DNA of 64,000 bases from Qipengyuania sp. YIM B01966 (lineage in GTDB: Bacteria > Pseudomonadota > Alphaproteobacteria > Sphingomonadales > Sphingomonadaceae): the NCBI RefSeq assembly GCF_016461955.1, contig NZ_JADMNM010000005.1, positions 124,001-188,000 of the forward strand. The letters are read 5' to 3'. Under the pieces are notes generated by a model. That model ran no database searches, was not told the DNA's origin, and worked only from the letters and a program-made list of their open reading frames with translations. The translations under genes were made by a program, and so were the position numbers. How positions within the stretch are numbered: position 1 is the stretch's first letter; each line of letters starts with the position of its first letter. Positions 19,402-28,404 of the stretch are shown one piece after another.

Positions 19402-20619
19402 TCAAATCGCCTTGCGCGCAGCCAGTTTCCGGCGACTCAGTATGGCTGCGGCGGCCATGCCGAACAGGATTGTCATGGGCGGCGCAGGAACCTGCGTCCC
19501 ACTGGTGGTGCCGCCCGAAGCCGAGGTCGAGGTCGAGGTCGACGTGGACGTGCTGGTTGCCCCGCCCGAGGTGCTGGTCGAGGTTGAAGTGCTGGTGTCA
19601 CCACCCGACGTGCTGCTGGAAGTCGAGGTCGAACCGCCCGAGGAACTCGAACTGGACGAAGAGGACGAAGACGACGAACTGCTCGTGCTCGTGCTGACAT
19701 TGCCCGAACTCGACGTGCTGGTCGAGGTGCTGATTCCCCCCGTGCTGGTCGAAACTCCGCCAGTAGACGTGCTGACACCTCCGGTCGAAGTGCTTACACC
19801 TCCAGTGCTGGTCGACACCCCGCCGGTAGACGTGCTGACGCCGCCCGTCGAGGTACTGACACCGCCGGTGCTGGTGGTCGTGCTGCTGCCCCCGGTCGAA
19901 GTCGAGACCCCCCCGGTTGAAGTCGTGGTGCTGCTGCCGCCGGTCGAGGTCGAAACGCCGCCAGTGGTGCTCGAACTACCGCCCGTCGAGGTTGAACTGC
20001 CCCCCGTCGAGGTCGAGCTACCGCCCGTGGAGGTCGAGGTTGAACCGCCCGTGGTCGTCACCCCGCCGGTCGAGGTCGAAGTCGAGCCGCCCGTGGTCGT
20101 CACGCCGCCGGTCGAGGTGATCACGACATTGCCGCCGCCCGATCCGCCGCCGCCGAAGAAGCCGCCGAAGAAACCGCCCCCGCCGCCCCAGCCACCTGGG
20201 CCGCCGCCGATGACGGTCACCCCGCCATTGCCGCCGCCGCTACTGACCGCCGGCATCGGCGGAAGCGGCGCCGGGACCGCGGCATAAGCCATCCGGTAAC
20301 GCGGGCCGCAGCGCTCATCCTGCACCGCGCCGGCGGGAATCGCCTGACCGGGTTCATAAGGCACGCATTCGACCACGCGGCGCACGATCCGCCGCTGCGG
20401 TGCGCGCGCCGGTGCGGCCCTGCGCGCGACGCGGCGCGGCGGGGTTGCCTGCGCCCGGCGAGCCTGCGGGGCACGGCGCGCCTGGCGCGGCCCCTTGATC
20501 GATTTGTACGAAGGCGCATCGGTGATCGGACGCTCGGCAACATGCACCGCGCCGCCCGCCAGCATCGCACCGCCAGCAGCAGTGGTCGCCAATTTCGTCA
20601 GAGCCATTCTTACCGACAT
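19402..20619 (-). CDS. Ser/Thr/Gly-repeat exported protein with a PEP-CTERM-like sorting tail
   Basis: A 405-residue protein I recognise only by architecture. It opens with MSVRMALTKLATTAAGGAML (signal or membrane segment), followed by a very basic Arg/Ala/Pro stretch (residues 44-82), a short segment with two Cys (ECVPYEPG...DERCGP), a glycine-rich block, then about 210 residues of STGG, VSTSTGG and poly-Ser repeats. The end, TQVPAPPMTILFGMAAAAIL followed by SRRK, has the three-part layout of PEP-CTERM signals (short Pro motif, hydrophobic helix, basic tail), with VPAPP in place of VPEP. It is probably sorted by an exosortase and heavily glycosylated; that is inference. Confidence 0.7.
   Translation of the reverse strand: MSVRMALTKLATTAAGGAMLAGGAVHVAERPITDAPSYKSIKGPRQARRAPQARRAQATPPRRVARRAAPARAPQRRIVRRVVECVPYEPGQAIPAGAVQDERCGPRYRMAYAAVPAPLPPMPAVSSGGGNGGVTVIGGGPGGWGGGGGFFGGFFGGGGSGGGNVVITSTGGVTTTGGSTSTSTGGVTTTGGSTSTSTGGSSTSTGGSSTSTGGSSSTTGGVSTSTGGSSTTTSTGGVSTSTGGSSTTTSTGGVSTSTGGVSTSTGGVSTSTGGVSTSTGGVSTSTGGVSTSTGGISTSTSTSSSGNVSTSTSSSSSSSSSSSSSSSGGSTSTSSSTSGGDTSTSTSTSTSGGATSTSTSTSTSTSASGGTTSGTQVPAPPMTILFGMAAAAILSRRKLAARKAI
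19510..20127. repeat. In-gene low-complexity repeats encoding STGG/TSTS units
   Basis: Short degenerate tandem units, on the coding strand built from codons for Ser, Thr, Gly and Val (VSTSTGG occurs at least six times in a row around 19740-19860). The opposite strand reads as a long false frame of PPVEVE units. The repeats could expand or contract by slippage. Confidence 0.85.
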
Positions 20620-20826
20620 CGTGGTCCTACTTTCATCCCCCTTGCGGGAGGGCGCCGGACAACGGCGTTCTTCCGCTCATGCCACAGAACGCAGCAATGT
20701 GGCACCGGGCAATGGTATTAACCAGTATATTGCCGCCAGATAGCGCATTTTGGCAAGCGAGGGGCACCTGCGCGTTAGGCTTGTCCCACTATGGAACCGA
20801 TGGCACCGCGATTGCTGACCATTCGG

Positions 20827-21855
20827 TTATTTGGCCGGCGGAAAGAGTCCGCCTTGCGTGCCCGATGGCGGCACCATGTCGAGATGCTGCCAGCCCGATT
20901 CGTTGAGACACCGCCCCCGCGCGGTGCGCGCGATCAGGCCGAGCTGGATGAGGTAAGGCTCGATAACTTCTTCCACCGTATCGCGCGGTTCGGCGAGGCC
21001 TGCGGCGAGCGTTTCGACCCCGACCGGCCCCCCGCGATAGGTGTGCGCGATCATCGTCAAATACCGGCGGTCCATCGCGTCGAGCCCGAGCCGGTCGACT
21101 TCGAGCCGGGTCAGCGCCTCGTCCGCCACCTTGGCGCCGACACTGGCGGCGCCCGCCACATGGGCGAAATCGCGCACCCGGCGCAGCAATCGTCCGGCGA
21201 CGCGCGGCGTGCCGCGGCTGCGGCGGGCAATCTCGCGCGCGCCGCCGGTATCGAGTGGCAGGCCGAGCAACCGGGCGCCGCGGGTGACGACCTGCTCCAG
21301 CTCCTCCACGGTGTAGAAATTGAGCCGCACCGGGATGCCGAACCGGTCGCGCAACGGCGTGGTCAGCAGCCCCTGCCGCGTGGTGGCGCCGATCAGCGTG
21401 AAAGGCGGCAGATCGATCCGCACGCTGCGCGCCGCCGGCCCCTCGCCGATGATAAGGTCGAGCGCGCGATCCTCCATCGCCGGGTACAGCACCTCTTCGA
21501 CCACCGGGTTGAGCCGGTGGATCTCGTCGATGAACAGCACGTCGTGCGGTTCGAGGTTGGTCAGCAACGCGGCCAGATCGCCTGATTTCGCAATTACCGG
21601 CCCGCTGGTGGCGCGAAAACCGACGCCCAGCTCCTTGGCCACGATCTGCGCCAGCGTGGTCTTGCCGAGGCCGGGCGGGCCGAAGAACAGCACGTGGTCC
21701 ATCGCTTCGCCCCGCCCGCGCGCAGCCTCGATGAACACGCGCAGGTTCTCGCGCGCGACCGCCTGTCCGACGAATTCGCCCAGCGATTTGGGCCGCAGCG
21801 CGGCGTCGGGATCGTCAGGCTGCCGTTCGGGGGAATGGAGGGGTTGGTCAGTCAT
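20827..21855 (-). CDS. ruvB: Holliday junction branch-migration ATPase RuvB
   Basis: Hexameric AAA+ motor that drives RuvA-bound Holliday junctions. It is 342 residues, the family norm. Walker A is [20 protein letters not shown] near residue 60 and Walker B is [11 protein letters not shown] near residue 110. Sensor 1 [18 protein letters not shown] and the winged-helix C-terminus with [10 protein letters not shown] are all present. Its ATG overlaps the ruvA stop by 4 bases (21852-21855), so the two are translated together. No ruvC is seen nearby. Confidence 0.97.
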   Translation of the reverse strand: MTDQPLHSPERQPDDPDAALRPKSLGEFVGQAVARENLRVFIEAARGRGEAMDHVLFFGPPGLGKTTLAQIVAKELGVGFRATSGPVIAKSGDLAALLTNLEPHDVLFIDEIHRLNPVVEEVLYPAMEDRALDLIIGEGPAARSVRIDLPPFTLIGATTRQGLLTTPLRDRFGIPVRLNFYTVEELEQVVTRGARLLGLPLDTGGAREIARRSRGTPRVAGRLLRRVRDFAHVAGAASVGAKVADEALTRLEVDRLGLDAMDRRYLTMIAHTYRGGPVGVETLAAGLAEPRDTVEEVIEPYLIQLGLIARTARGRCLNESGWQHLDMVPPSGTQGGLFPPAK

Positions 21856-22448
21856 CCCGCCGCCCGCTTCAGTGCCACGCGCACCAGATCGCCGAGCGCA
21901 GCATCCACGCCCAGTTCAGCGCTCGCTTCCGCGACGGCGGCGGCGGCGATGGCGGGTTTGAAGCCGAGGTTCTGCAGCGCGCTGACCGCATCGGCGCTGG
22001 GCCCGGCGGCGGGGAGCGCGGGGACGCTGCCTGGCGCGGTTGGTAGGCCGCCGGCCTTGTCGCGCAATTCGTTGACGATCCGCCCAGCCAGCTTCGGCCC
22101 CACCCCCTGGGCGCGCGCCACGCTGGCCGCGTCACTCCCGGCGCAGGCGCGCTGCAATTCTTCGGTCGAGAGCGCCGAGAGGATCGCCAGCGCGACCTTG
22201 CTGCCCACGCCCTGCACGCCCGTCAGCAGGCGGAACCAGTCGCGCTCCGCGCCATGGGCGAAGCCGAGCAGGCGCATGTCGTTTTCACTGACCTGCAGAT
22301 CGGTGTGGACGGTGCACGCCTCGCCCAGATCACCGAGGGCCGCGAGCGTCTTGGACGAACAATGGACCAGATAGCCCACGCCCGCGACGTCGATCAGCGC
22401 CCAGTCGGCGCCGGTTTCAGCCAATGTCCCCCGCAGCCGCGCAATCAT
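21852..22448 (-). CDS. ruvA: Holliday junction DNA-binding protein RuvA
   Basis: Tetrameric junction-binding subunit of RuvAB. ATG 22448 gives 198 residues beginning [20 protein letters not shown], the standard OB-fold start; the open frame upstream is not conserved and runs antisense to aroC. Helix-hairpin-helix motifs are seen as [16 protein letters not shown] and [17 protein letters not shown] near residues 75-125. Domain III ([16 protein letters not shown]) follows an Ala/Pro linker. The gene is divergent from aroC, and I found no convincing LexA box in the 135-base gap. Confidence 0.96.
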   Translation of the reverse strand: MIARLRGTLAETGADWALIDVAGVGYLVHCSSKTLAALGDLGEACTVHTDLQVSENDMRLLGFAHGAERDWFRLLTGVQGVGSKVALAILSALSTEELQRACAGSDAASVARAQGVGPKLAGRIVNELRDKAGGLPTAPGSVPALPAAGPSADAVSALQNLGFKPAIAAAAVAEASAELGVDAALGDLVRVALKRAAG

Positions 22449-22583
22449 GCTTTGTTCCTGAACTATGCAGTCCGCTTTGGCCAGAGCGACCGGGCGATTT
22501 TCATCCGCTCTTTCCCTCCACCAACAAAATCCTTGGCCGCCATGGTTGGACAGCGGCGGCATCTTGCGGCACATCGCCGGCCC

Positions 22584-23651
22584 ATGAGCTGGAACACTTT
22601 CGGCCGCGTGCTGCGCTATACCACCTGGGGCGAAAGCCACGGCCCGGCGCTGGGCGCGGTGGTCGATGGCTGCCCGCCGGGAATCGCGCTCTGCGAAGGC
22701 CACATCCAGCCCTTCCTCGAAGCGCGGCGGCCGGGCCAGAACCGCTATACCACCCAGCGGCAGGAAGCTGACGCCGTGCGCATCCTGTCGGGCGTGTTCG
22801 AGGGGCGGACGACGGGCACCCCGATCAGCCTGATGATCGAGAACACCGACCAGCGCAGCAAGGATTATTCCGAAGTAGCCAAGGCCTACCGCCCCGGCCA
22901 CGCCGACTACGTCTATGACGCCAAATACGGGTTGCGCGACTATCGCGGCGGCGGGCGGTCGTCGGCGCGCGAGACGGCGGCGCGGGTGGCGGCGGGCGCG
23001 GTGGCGCGGTTGATCATCCCCGAGGTGACGATCGACGCCTATGTCGTCGAACTGGGGGGCGATCCGATCGACCGGGCCGGATTTGACCCGGCGGAAAGCG
23101 GCAACAACCCGTTCTGGTGTCCGGACGCGGCCGCCGCCGCGCGCTGGGCGGGCGCGGTCGATGCCGCGCGGCTGGCCGGGTCCTCGCTTGGCGCGGTGGT
23201 CGAATGCGTGGCGCACGGCGTGCCCGCCGGCTGGGGCGCGCCGCTTTATGCCAAGCTGGACGCCGATCTCGCCGCGGCGATGATGGGAATCAATGCGGTA
23301 AAGGCGGTGGAGATCGGCGATGGCTTTGCCGCCGCGCGCCTGACCGGCGAAGCGAACGCCGACGCGATGCGCCCCGGCGAAAACGGGCCGGAGTTTGCCG
23401 CCAATCATGCGGGCGGCATTGCCGGTGGGATCAGCACAGGCCAGCCGGTGGTGTGCCGCGTCGCATTCAAACCGACCAGCTCGATCCTGACCCCGGTACC
23501 AACGATCACGAGCGAGGGGGAAGCGACTGAAATCCGCACCAAGGGGCGCCACGACCCCTGTGTCGGCATGCGCGGCACGCCGGTCGTCGCCGCGATGATG
23601 GCGCTGGTGCTGGCAGACCACAAACTGCTCCACCGGGCACAATGCGGCTAG
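22584..23651 (+). CDS. aroC: Chorismate synthase
   Basis: Last step of the shikimate pathway, EPSP to chorismate, needing reduced FMN. ATG 22584 gives 355 residues starting [20 protein letters not shown], the canonical N-terminus with the GESHG motif. Signature 2 is seen as [20 protein letters not shown] near residue 120 and signature 3 as RGRHDPC in the form [16 protein letters not shown] near residue 320. The upstream extension of the open frame is ruvA antisense and was dropped. It overlaps msrQ by 10 bases. Confidence 0.97.
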   Translation: MSWNTFGRVLRYTTWGESHGPALGAVVDGCPPGIALCEGHIQPFLEARRPGQNRYTTQRQEADAVRILSGVFEGRTTGTPISLMIENTDQRSKDYSEVAKAYRPGHADYVYDAKYGLRDYRGGGRSSARETAARVAAGAVARLIIPEVTIDAYVVELGGDPIDRAGFDPAESGNNPFWCPDAAAAARWAGAVDAARLAGSSLGAVVECVAHGVPAGWGAPLYAKLDADLAAAMMGINAVKAVEIGDGFAAARLTGEANADAMRPGENGPEFAANHAGGIAGGISTGQPVVCRVAFKPTSSILTPVPTITSEGEATEIRTKGRHDPCVGMRGTPVVAAMMALVLADHKLLHRAQCG

Positions 23652-24238
23652 GCCGGAGGCGGCTCGGCATCGGCAGGGTGGCGCTGTGGGCTGCGCTTGC
23701 CCTCCCAGCGCTGGCAATTGCCGGGCGCTGGACGCTGACGCCTGCCGATTATGGCTTCGGCCATGCGATCAAACAAAGCGGCGACTGGGCCGCCTGGCTG
23801 CTGCTGGCAACGCTCGCGGTCACGCCGGCGCGACTGGCGCTGGGTACGCGGCCGTTCACGCGCTGGCTCGGAATCCGGCGGCGCGACCTGGGGGTGGCGA
23901 GCTTTGCCTATGCTGCGCTCCACACCGCGATTTACCTGGCCGACAAGGCCGGGATAGTTGCCATCCTGGCCGAAGCGCGCGGGGTCGACTTGCTGACCGG
24001 ATGGTTGGCCTTGGTGCTATTTGCCCCGCTTGCGATCACTTCGAACGACCGCTCGGTACGGGCGCTGAAGCGGCGCTGGAAGGGGCTGCACAGGCTGGTC
24101 TATCCGGCCGCGGTGCTGGTGTTCGTGCACTGGGCGCTGACCGCGTTCGACCCGCGCACGGCCTATGGGCACATCGCGATCCTGGCCGCCATCGAAACGG
24201 TCAGGATCGCGCTGCAATACCGTCAGAGAGTGACGTAG
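23642..24238 (+). CDS. msrQ: MsrQ-like haem-binding ferric-reductase-fold membrane protein
   Basis: A 198-residue inner-membrane b-type cytochrome of the MsrQ/YedZ family, which feeds electrons to the periplasmic methionine sulfoxide reductase MsrP. About six helices are visible. Candidate haem His residues fall in [22 protein letters not shown] and [12 protein letters not shown], and [12 protein letters not shown] is typical of the family. No msrP is adjacent, so either it lies elsewhere or this protein serves another partner. Its ATG lies inside the 3' end of aroC, indicating coupled translation. The 3' end overlaps the convergent HhH gene by 16 bases. Confidence 0.78.
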   Translation: MRLGRRRLGIGRVALWAALALPALAIAGRWTLTPADYGFGHAIKQSGDWAAWLLLATLAVTPARLALGTRPFTRWLGIRRRDLGVASFAYAALHTAIYLADKAGIVAILAEARGVDLLTGWLALVLFAPLAITSNDRSVRALKRRWKGLHRLVYPAAVLVFVHWALTAFDPRTAYGHIAILAAIETVRIALQYRQRVT

Positions 24239-24738
24239 CTCCGCAGGCGGGCAACCTCGGCCTCGTCGACATATTTGCCGATCTCGCGATCGAATTCGGC
24301 CATGTTTTCATAGGGGCGGTATTCGAGGAATTCATGGACCATCTTGGGCGTCATGCCGGGGATCTGCTTGATCGCTTCCTCGCTGTCGGTGTTGAGATTG
24401 ACCGGGACGAACACGCGCGCGCCCACGGTTTCCGCCGCGGCAGGCAGCGTTTCGCGCAGCTTGGCGGCAAAGGCGGCGGCATCGGCATAGGGGCGGCCGG
24501 CGACGATCGCGGCGGCTGCTTCGGGGGTCATCCCGGCAATCGCAGCGAGTTGTTCGGCGGTGGCCGTATTGGGGTCGAGCACGGCCGCCGGCGTCGCGGC
24601 GGCAGTGGTGGTCGCAGTCGGCGCGGCCGGGGTCGCCGTTGCAGCGGCGGTCGTGGCGTTGGCGGCGGGGGCCTCCGCATTATCCGAACAGGCGGCAACC
24701 AGCGCGAATAGCGGAGCGGCGAGGATCAGGCGATTCAT
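24223..24738 (-). CDS. Helix-hairpin-helix lipoprotein
   Basis: A 171-residue predicted lipoprotein. The signal MNRLILAAPLFALVAACSDN has lipobox LVAAC with Cys at 17. An Ala/Thr-rich linker (residues 23-55) leads to two ComEA-like helix-hairpin-helix units, NTATAEQLAAIAGMTPEAAA and DSEEAIKQIPGMTPKMVHEF. Such domains bind DNA without sequence preference in competence proteins, but many exported HhH proteins have no proven role. It overlaps the end of msrQ and is divergent from ahpC. Confidence 0.75.
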   Translation of the reverse strand: MNRLILAAPLFALVAACSDNAEAPAANATTAAATATPAAPTATTTAAATPAAVLDPNTATAEQLAAIAGMTPEAAAAIVAGRPYADAAAFAAKLRETLPAAAETVGARVFVPVNLNTDSEEAIKQIPGMTPKMVHEFLEYRPYENMAEFDREIGKYVDEAEVARLRSYVTL

Positions 24739-24842
24739 AAGAGTTCCTTATTGCGAGAGGTTCGCAATAACACAATCTGCGGTTCAGGGAAGCGAAATTT
24801 ACGCCTTATGAATCGTCTTTTCCGATTGAACGGCCAGTGATT

Positions 24843-24864
24843 GATTAATTCGCTCTAACTAATC
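24843..24864. promoter_or_regulatory. Possible operator in the ahpC promoter region
   Basis: GATTA (24843-24847) and TAATC (24860-24864) form an inverted repeat separated by 12 bases in the most AT-rich part of the ahpC upstream gap. Peroxide regulators such as OxyR bind spaced inverted repeats with an AT bias, but the ATAG/CTAT half-sites of E. coli are not present. This is offered as a candidate site only. Confidence 0.25.
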
Positions 24865-24947
24865 GGAAGACTCCGTTTCCGCACGCAGCAACCGGTCCCT
24901 ATCTCTGAGCCTGTCAGTTTCACCCCCCAAGCTCAGGAGCATGAATA

Positions 24948-25514
24948 ATGGGTATCATCGGCAGCAGCATCAAACCGTTCAAGGCCACCGCCTTCCAGAA
25001 GGGCAAGGAATTCTTCGACGTCACCGATTCCGACGTGAAGGGCAAGTGGGCGATCTTCTTCTTCTATCCTGCCGACTTCACCTTCGTCTGCCCGACCGAG
25101 TTGGAAGATCTCGGCAAGCAGTATCAGACGCTGAAGGGAATGGACGTCGAAGTCTATGCCGTCTCGACCGACACGCATTTCAGCCACAAGGCGTGGTCGG
25201 ACACGTCGGACAAGATCGGCAAGCTCGAATTCCCCTTCCTTGGCGACCAGCTGCACACGCTGTCGAACAATTTCGGCGTGCTGCGCGAGGAAATGGGCCT
25301 CGCTGACCGCGCGACTTTCGTGGTTGATCCCGATGGCGTCATCCAGCTGATGGAAATCACCAGCGAAGGCGTCGGCCGCAATGCCAGTGAACTGGTCCGC
25401 AAGATCAAGGCTGCCCAATATGTCCGCGCCAATCCCGGCCAGGTGTGCCCGGCGGCATGGGAAGAAGGCGGCGAAACGCTGGCCCCCAGCCTCGACCTCG
25501 TCGGCAAGATCTGA
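24948..25514 (+). CDS. ahpC: Alkyl hydroperoxide reductase subunit C (2-Cys peroxiredoxin)
   Basis: Reduces H2O2, organic peroxides and peroxynitrite in the cytosol, and is recycled by AhpF. The 188 residues match AhpC. The peroxidatic Cys lies in [12 protein letters not shown] near residue 48 and the resolving Cys in [16 protein letters not shown] near residue 168. The catalytic Arg is in [13 protein letters not shown]. The start [19 protein letters not shown] is canonical. A perfect hairpin follows the stop, then ahpF, so this is the standard ahpCF operon. Confidence 0.98.
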   Translation: MGIIGSSIKPFKATAFQKGKEFFDVTDSDVKGKWAIFFFYPADFTFVCPTELEDLGKQYQTLKGMDVEVYAVSTDTHFSHKAWSDTSDKIGKLEFPFLGDQLHTLSNNFGVLREEMGLADRATFVVDPDGVIQLMEITSEGVGRNASELVRKIKAAQYVRANPGQVCPAAWEEGGETLAPSLDLVGKI

Positions 25515-25528
25515 GCCTTGCCGGTCGT

Positions 25529-25556
25529 CCCGGGGGCTGTTGTACCAGCCCCCGGG
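25529..25556 (+). terminator. Strong hairpin between ahpC and ahpF
   Basis: CCCGGGGGCTG (25529-25539) pairs without mismatch with CAGCCCCCGGG (25546-25556) around a 6-base loop. There is no T-tract, so it is more likely a partial terminator or mRNA 3'-end stabiliser that favours ahpC over ahpF than a full stop. Confidence 0.6.
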
Positions 25557-25585
25557 GCCCCGCTGATCATATACGGACTGTACCC

Positions 25586-27184
25586 ATGCTTGACGCAGAA
25601 CTCACCCAGCAGCTTTCCACGTATCTCGCCAATCTGCGCGAACCGATCGAGCTGGTCGCCTCGCTGGGTGAAGATCAAGCCTCGGCGCAGACACGTGAGT
25701 TGCTGAACGAGATCGCGGCGCTGCACCCCCAGGTGTCGGCGCAGTTCGATGGCGAGGATCAGCGCCGTCCCAGCTTCATCGTCCGCCGGGCGAGCGATCC
25801 GGCCGTGTGGGTCCGCTTTGCCGGCCTGCCGCTGGGGCACGAGTTTACCTCGCTGGTGCTTGCCCTGCTGTGGGCCGGCGGGCACCCGCCCAAGGTCGAT
25901 CCCGAAACCATTGAACAAATCCGCGCGCTCCAGGGCACTTACGAGTTCGAGATGTATTTCTCGCTCTCGTGCCACAACTGCCCCGACGTGGTGCAGGCGC
26001 TGACGCTGATGGCGCTGTACAATCCGCATATCAACGCCACGCTGATCGAAGGCGGTGCGTTCAAGGACGAGGTCGAGGCGCGCAATGTGATGGCGGTCCC
26101 CTCGGTGTTCCTGAACGGCGAACCTTTCGCCAACGGCAAGATGGGGGTGGCCGAGATCCTCCACAAGCTTGACGGCAATGCCGGCGCGCGTGCGGCAGCC
26201 AAGCTGGCCGAGAAGGCCCCGTTCGAAGTACTGGTGGTCGGCGGCGGCCCGGCCGGCGCGGCGGCGGCGATCTACACGGTCCGCAAGGGCTATTCGACCG
26301 GCATCGCCGCCGAACGGTTCGGCGGGCAGGTGCTCGACACGATGGGGATCGAGAATTTCATCTCGGTGCCCTATACCGAAGGGCCCAAGCTGGCCGCGCA
26401 GCTCGAGGCGCATGTCGCCGAATATCCGATCGACGTGATGAACCTCGCCACCGCCACCCGGCTGATTCCGGCCGCAGAGCCAGGCGGTCTGCACACCGTC
26501 GAGTTCGATAACGGCGCACAGCTCAAGGCGCGCAGCCTGGTGCTGAGCACCGGCGCGCGCTGGCGCAACCTTGGCGTGCCGGGCGAGTTCGAATATCGCA
26601 CGCGCGGGGTCGCCTATTGCCCGCATTGCGACGGCCCGTTGTTCAAGGGCAAGCGGGTTGCCGTGATCGGCGGCGGTAATTCCGGCGTCGAGGCCGCGAT
26701 CGACCTCGCCAATATCGTCGGCCACGTCACGCTGATCGAATTCGACCACCAGCTCCGCGCCGACCAGGTGCTGCAGGACAAGCTGCGCTCGCTCGGCAAT
26801 GTCGATATCGTGCTGTCGGCTGCGACCACCGAGATCACCGGCGATGGCGAACGCGTGGACGGCCTCGTCTACATGGATCGGAACAGCGATGACGAACATC
26901 GCCTCGCGCTCGAAGGGGTGTTCGTACAGATCGGGCTGGTGCCCAACACCGAATGGCTCCAGGGTTCGGGCATGGAACTGAGCCGCTTTGGCGAAATCGT
27001 GATCGACGAGCGCGCGGCAACCAGCCTCCCCGGTATCTTTGCCGCGGGCGATTGCACGACGGTCCCGTACAAACAGATCATCGTCGCTATGGGAGAAGGG
27101 TCCAAGGCCGGGCTGTCGGCGTTCGACTACCTGATCCGCACACCCGAGCCTGCCGCAGCGCAGACGGTGGCTGCTGCCGCCTGA
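25586..27184 (+). CDS. ahpF: Alkyl hydroperoxide reductase subunit F
   Basis: NADH-dependent flavoprotein disulfide reductase that regenerates AhpC. ATG 25586 gives 532 residues; the frame extends upstream through the hairpin but has no family sequence there. Two thioredoxin folds at the N-terminus end in CHNC near residue 132. The FAD loop [20 protein letters not shown] lies near residue 216, the second redox pair [10 protein letters not shown] near residue 346, and the NAD loop [16 protein letters not shown] near residue 361. The C-terminal FAD motif is [16 protein letters not shown]. All functional parts are intact. Confidence 0.97.
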   Translation: MLDAELTQQLSTYLANLREPIELVASLGEDQASAQTRELLNEIAALHPQVSAQFDGEDQRRPSFIVRRASDPAVWVRFAGLPLGHEFTSLVLALLWAGGHPPKVDPETIEQIRALQGTYEFEMYFSLSCHNCPDVVQALTLMALYNPHINATLIEGGAFKDEVEARNVMAVPSVFLNGEPFANGKMGVAEILHKLDGNAGARAAAKLAEKAPFEVLVVGGGPAGAAAAIYTVRKGYSTGIAAERFGGQVLDTMGIENFISVPYTEGPKLAAQLEAHVAEYPIDVMNLATATRLIPAAEPGGLHTVEFDNGAQLKARSLVLSTGARWRNLGVPGEFEYRTRGVAYCPHCDGPLFKGKRVAVIGGGNSGVEAAIDLANIVGHVTLIEFDHQLRADQVLQDKLRSLGNVDIVLSAATTEITGDGERVDGLVYMDRNSDDEHRLALEGVFVQIGLVPNTEWLQGSGMELSRFGEIVIDERAATSLPGIFAAGDCTTVPYKQIIVAMGEGSKAGLSAFDYLIRTPEPAAAQTVAAAA

Positions 27185-27229
27185 AACAACACAGCGCTTC
27201 GCTCATTAATGTTTCGAGCAGGGACGCAG

Positions 27230-27865
27230 ATGAGCACCACCACCGATACGACCGAGCACAATCCGCTGCCCGAAGGCGCGCCCGATATAGCCCGCGCGAT
27301 CGAGGAGGTTGATATCGAGGTCGCCGACGCCGCCGGGGCGATCCGCGAACACCCGGTGGTGGAAACGCTCGGCACCGTGAGCGAGATGGCCGATCAGCCG
27401 CCGCTGATCATCGGCTCGACGCTCGTGCTCGCAGTCGGCCTGCTGGCGCGCAACCCCCGGCTGGCGCGCGCTGGAGGGCGGATGCTGGCAAGCCATCTGC
27501 TCGCCACTTTCATCAAGGGGCAGGTCAAGCAGCGCGTCGACCGCACGCGCCCGTTCGTGATCCACGAGGAGGGGCGCTACGAGGTGGGCACCCAAGCGCC
27601 CCGCGACGAGGGCAAATACAATTCGTTCCCCTCGGGCCACACGGCTGGCGCAGTGGCCGTGGCAGAAGCGCTGATCCGCGAATATCCCGATACGGCCAGT
27701 CCGGCGCGGCTGTGGGCGGGCGCCATCGCGCTCATTCAGGTGCCCCGCTGCAGCCATTACCCAAGCGACATCGCCGCCGGGGCGCTGGTCGGGCTGGCGG
27801 CCGAGCGAGCGGTGAATTTCGCTTTCGACCAGGCCGATCAGCGCTCGCGCCGCAGCACAAGGTAG
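27230..27865 (+). CDS. PAP2-family lipid phosphatase
   Basis: A 211-residue membrane-associated phosphatase. The three PAP2 motifs are present: KQRVDRTRP (motif 1, K-x6-RP) near residue 107, FPSGHTAG (motif 2) near residue 136, and CSHYPSDIAAG (motif 3, with Cys where Arg is usual in SRxxxxxH) near residue 180. The N-terminal 50 residues are acidic and soluble. ATG 27230 follows a purine-rich GCAGGGA; ATG 27209 is an alternative. The last 28 bases overlap the convergent Smr gene. Substrate is probably a lipid phosphate such as undecaprenyl-PP or PA, by family only. Confidence 0.82.
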   Translation: MSTTTDTTEHNPLPEGAPDIARAIEEVDIEVADAAGAIREHPVVETLGTVSEMADQPPLIIGSTLVLAVGLLARNPRLARAGGRMLASHLLATFIKGQVKQRVDRTRPFVIHEEGRYEVGTQAPRDEGKYNSFPSGHTAGAVAVAEALIREYPDTASPARLWAGAIALIQVPRCSHYPSDIAAGALVGLAAERAVNFAFDQADQRSRRSTR

Positions 27866-28404
27866 AGCGCCCCGCCCCCGCCATGGCGGGGATGTGCCGG
27901 CCGGATCGCGGCGATGGCGCTGGCGTGGGGGCCAGCGGCCAACCAGTCGAGCAACTTGGCGCGGATGGCCCCGCGCCGCTCGCCCCGGTCCGCGTGCTCC
28001 ACCGGGCGATGCCGGCCGGCGATTACCAATACCACGCGCGCGCCCATCGCCCGCGCCTGCGACAGCCCGGCATCGAGCCGCTGATGCGCCGCGTCGAGGC
28101 CGTAACCATGCAGGTCGAGCGTCAGTTCGGGCGCAGCTGTCCCGGCCCGCAGCCGCCGCTCCCAATGCGAATCGAGCCCGTGCCCGCGCGCGTGCACCGA
28201 CTTGGGCGATGGCGCGGGCGGCGGCGGGACGGGGCGCACCCACGCGCCTTTGGGCTTGGCGGCGTTTTTGGCAGGCGCGGCGTTCGGGACCGGGATTGCG
28301 CCCGTTTTCAGAGGCGGCGCCGGATGTAGCGGGGTGACCGTGCCGGCGACCTGCGCCCACAGGGCGGCCTCGTCGCTGCTGAGGCCGCGCGGGGGCGTGC
28401 GCAT
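27838..28404 (-). CDS. Smr/MutS2-type nuclease-domain protein
   Basis: A 188-residue protein with a C-terminal Smr domain. LTLDLHGYGLDAAHQRLDAG supplies the conserved LDLHG, and HPRHGGGGALYLVLRR closes the fold with the HGxGGxLY pattern. Stand-alone Smr proteins include DNA or RNA nicking endonucleases and ribosome-collision factors; which applies is unknown. The N-terminal 80 residues are a disordered Ala/Pro region. It begins exactly at the mltA stop (28404 shared), so it is the last gene of the timA-mltA-smr operon. Confidence 0.85.
   Translation of the reverse strand: MRTPPRGLSSDEAALWAQVAGTVTPLHPAPPLKTGAIPVPNAAPAKNAAKPKGAWVRPVPPPPAPSPKSVHARGHGLDSHWERRLRAGTAAPELTLDLHGYGLDAAHQRLDAGLSQARAMGARVVLVIAGRHRPVEHADRGERRGAIRAKLLDWLAAGPHASAIAAIRPAHPRHGGGGALYLVLRRER

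Noticed and set aside
19510-20127. Tandem units that might suggest a CRISPR array
   Set aside because: Units are short, continuous and coding, with no unique spacers and no cas genes nearby. No CRISPR array was found in the window.
19412-20287. A 291-codon plus-strand frame of PPVEVE/VLLPPV repeats
   Set aside because: It is the mirror of the STGG repeat gene; the minus strand has a signal-like start, a sorting-like tail and the terminator in the right place.
22449-22583. Possible LexA box (GTTC/GAAC near 22454-22460) before ruvA
   Set aside because: The two GAAC/GTTC half-sites are not at the N7 direct-repeat spacing expected for alphaproteobacterial LexA; not strong enough to list.
21852-23717. 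621-codon version of RuvA
   Set aside because: Only the last 198 codons match RuvA; the rest is antisense to aroC, which has its own full set of signatures.
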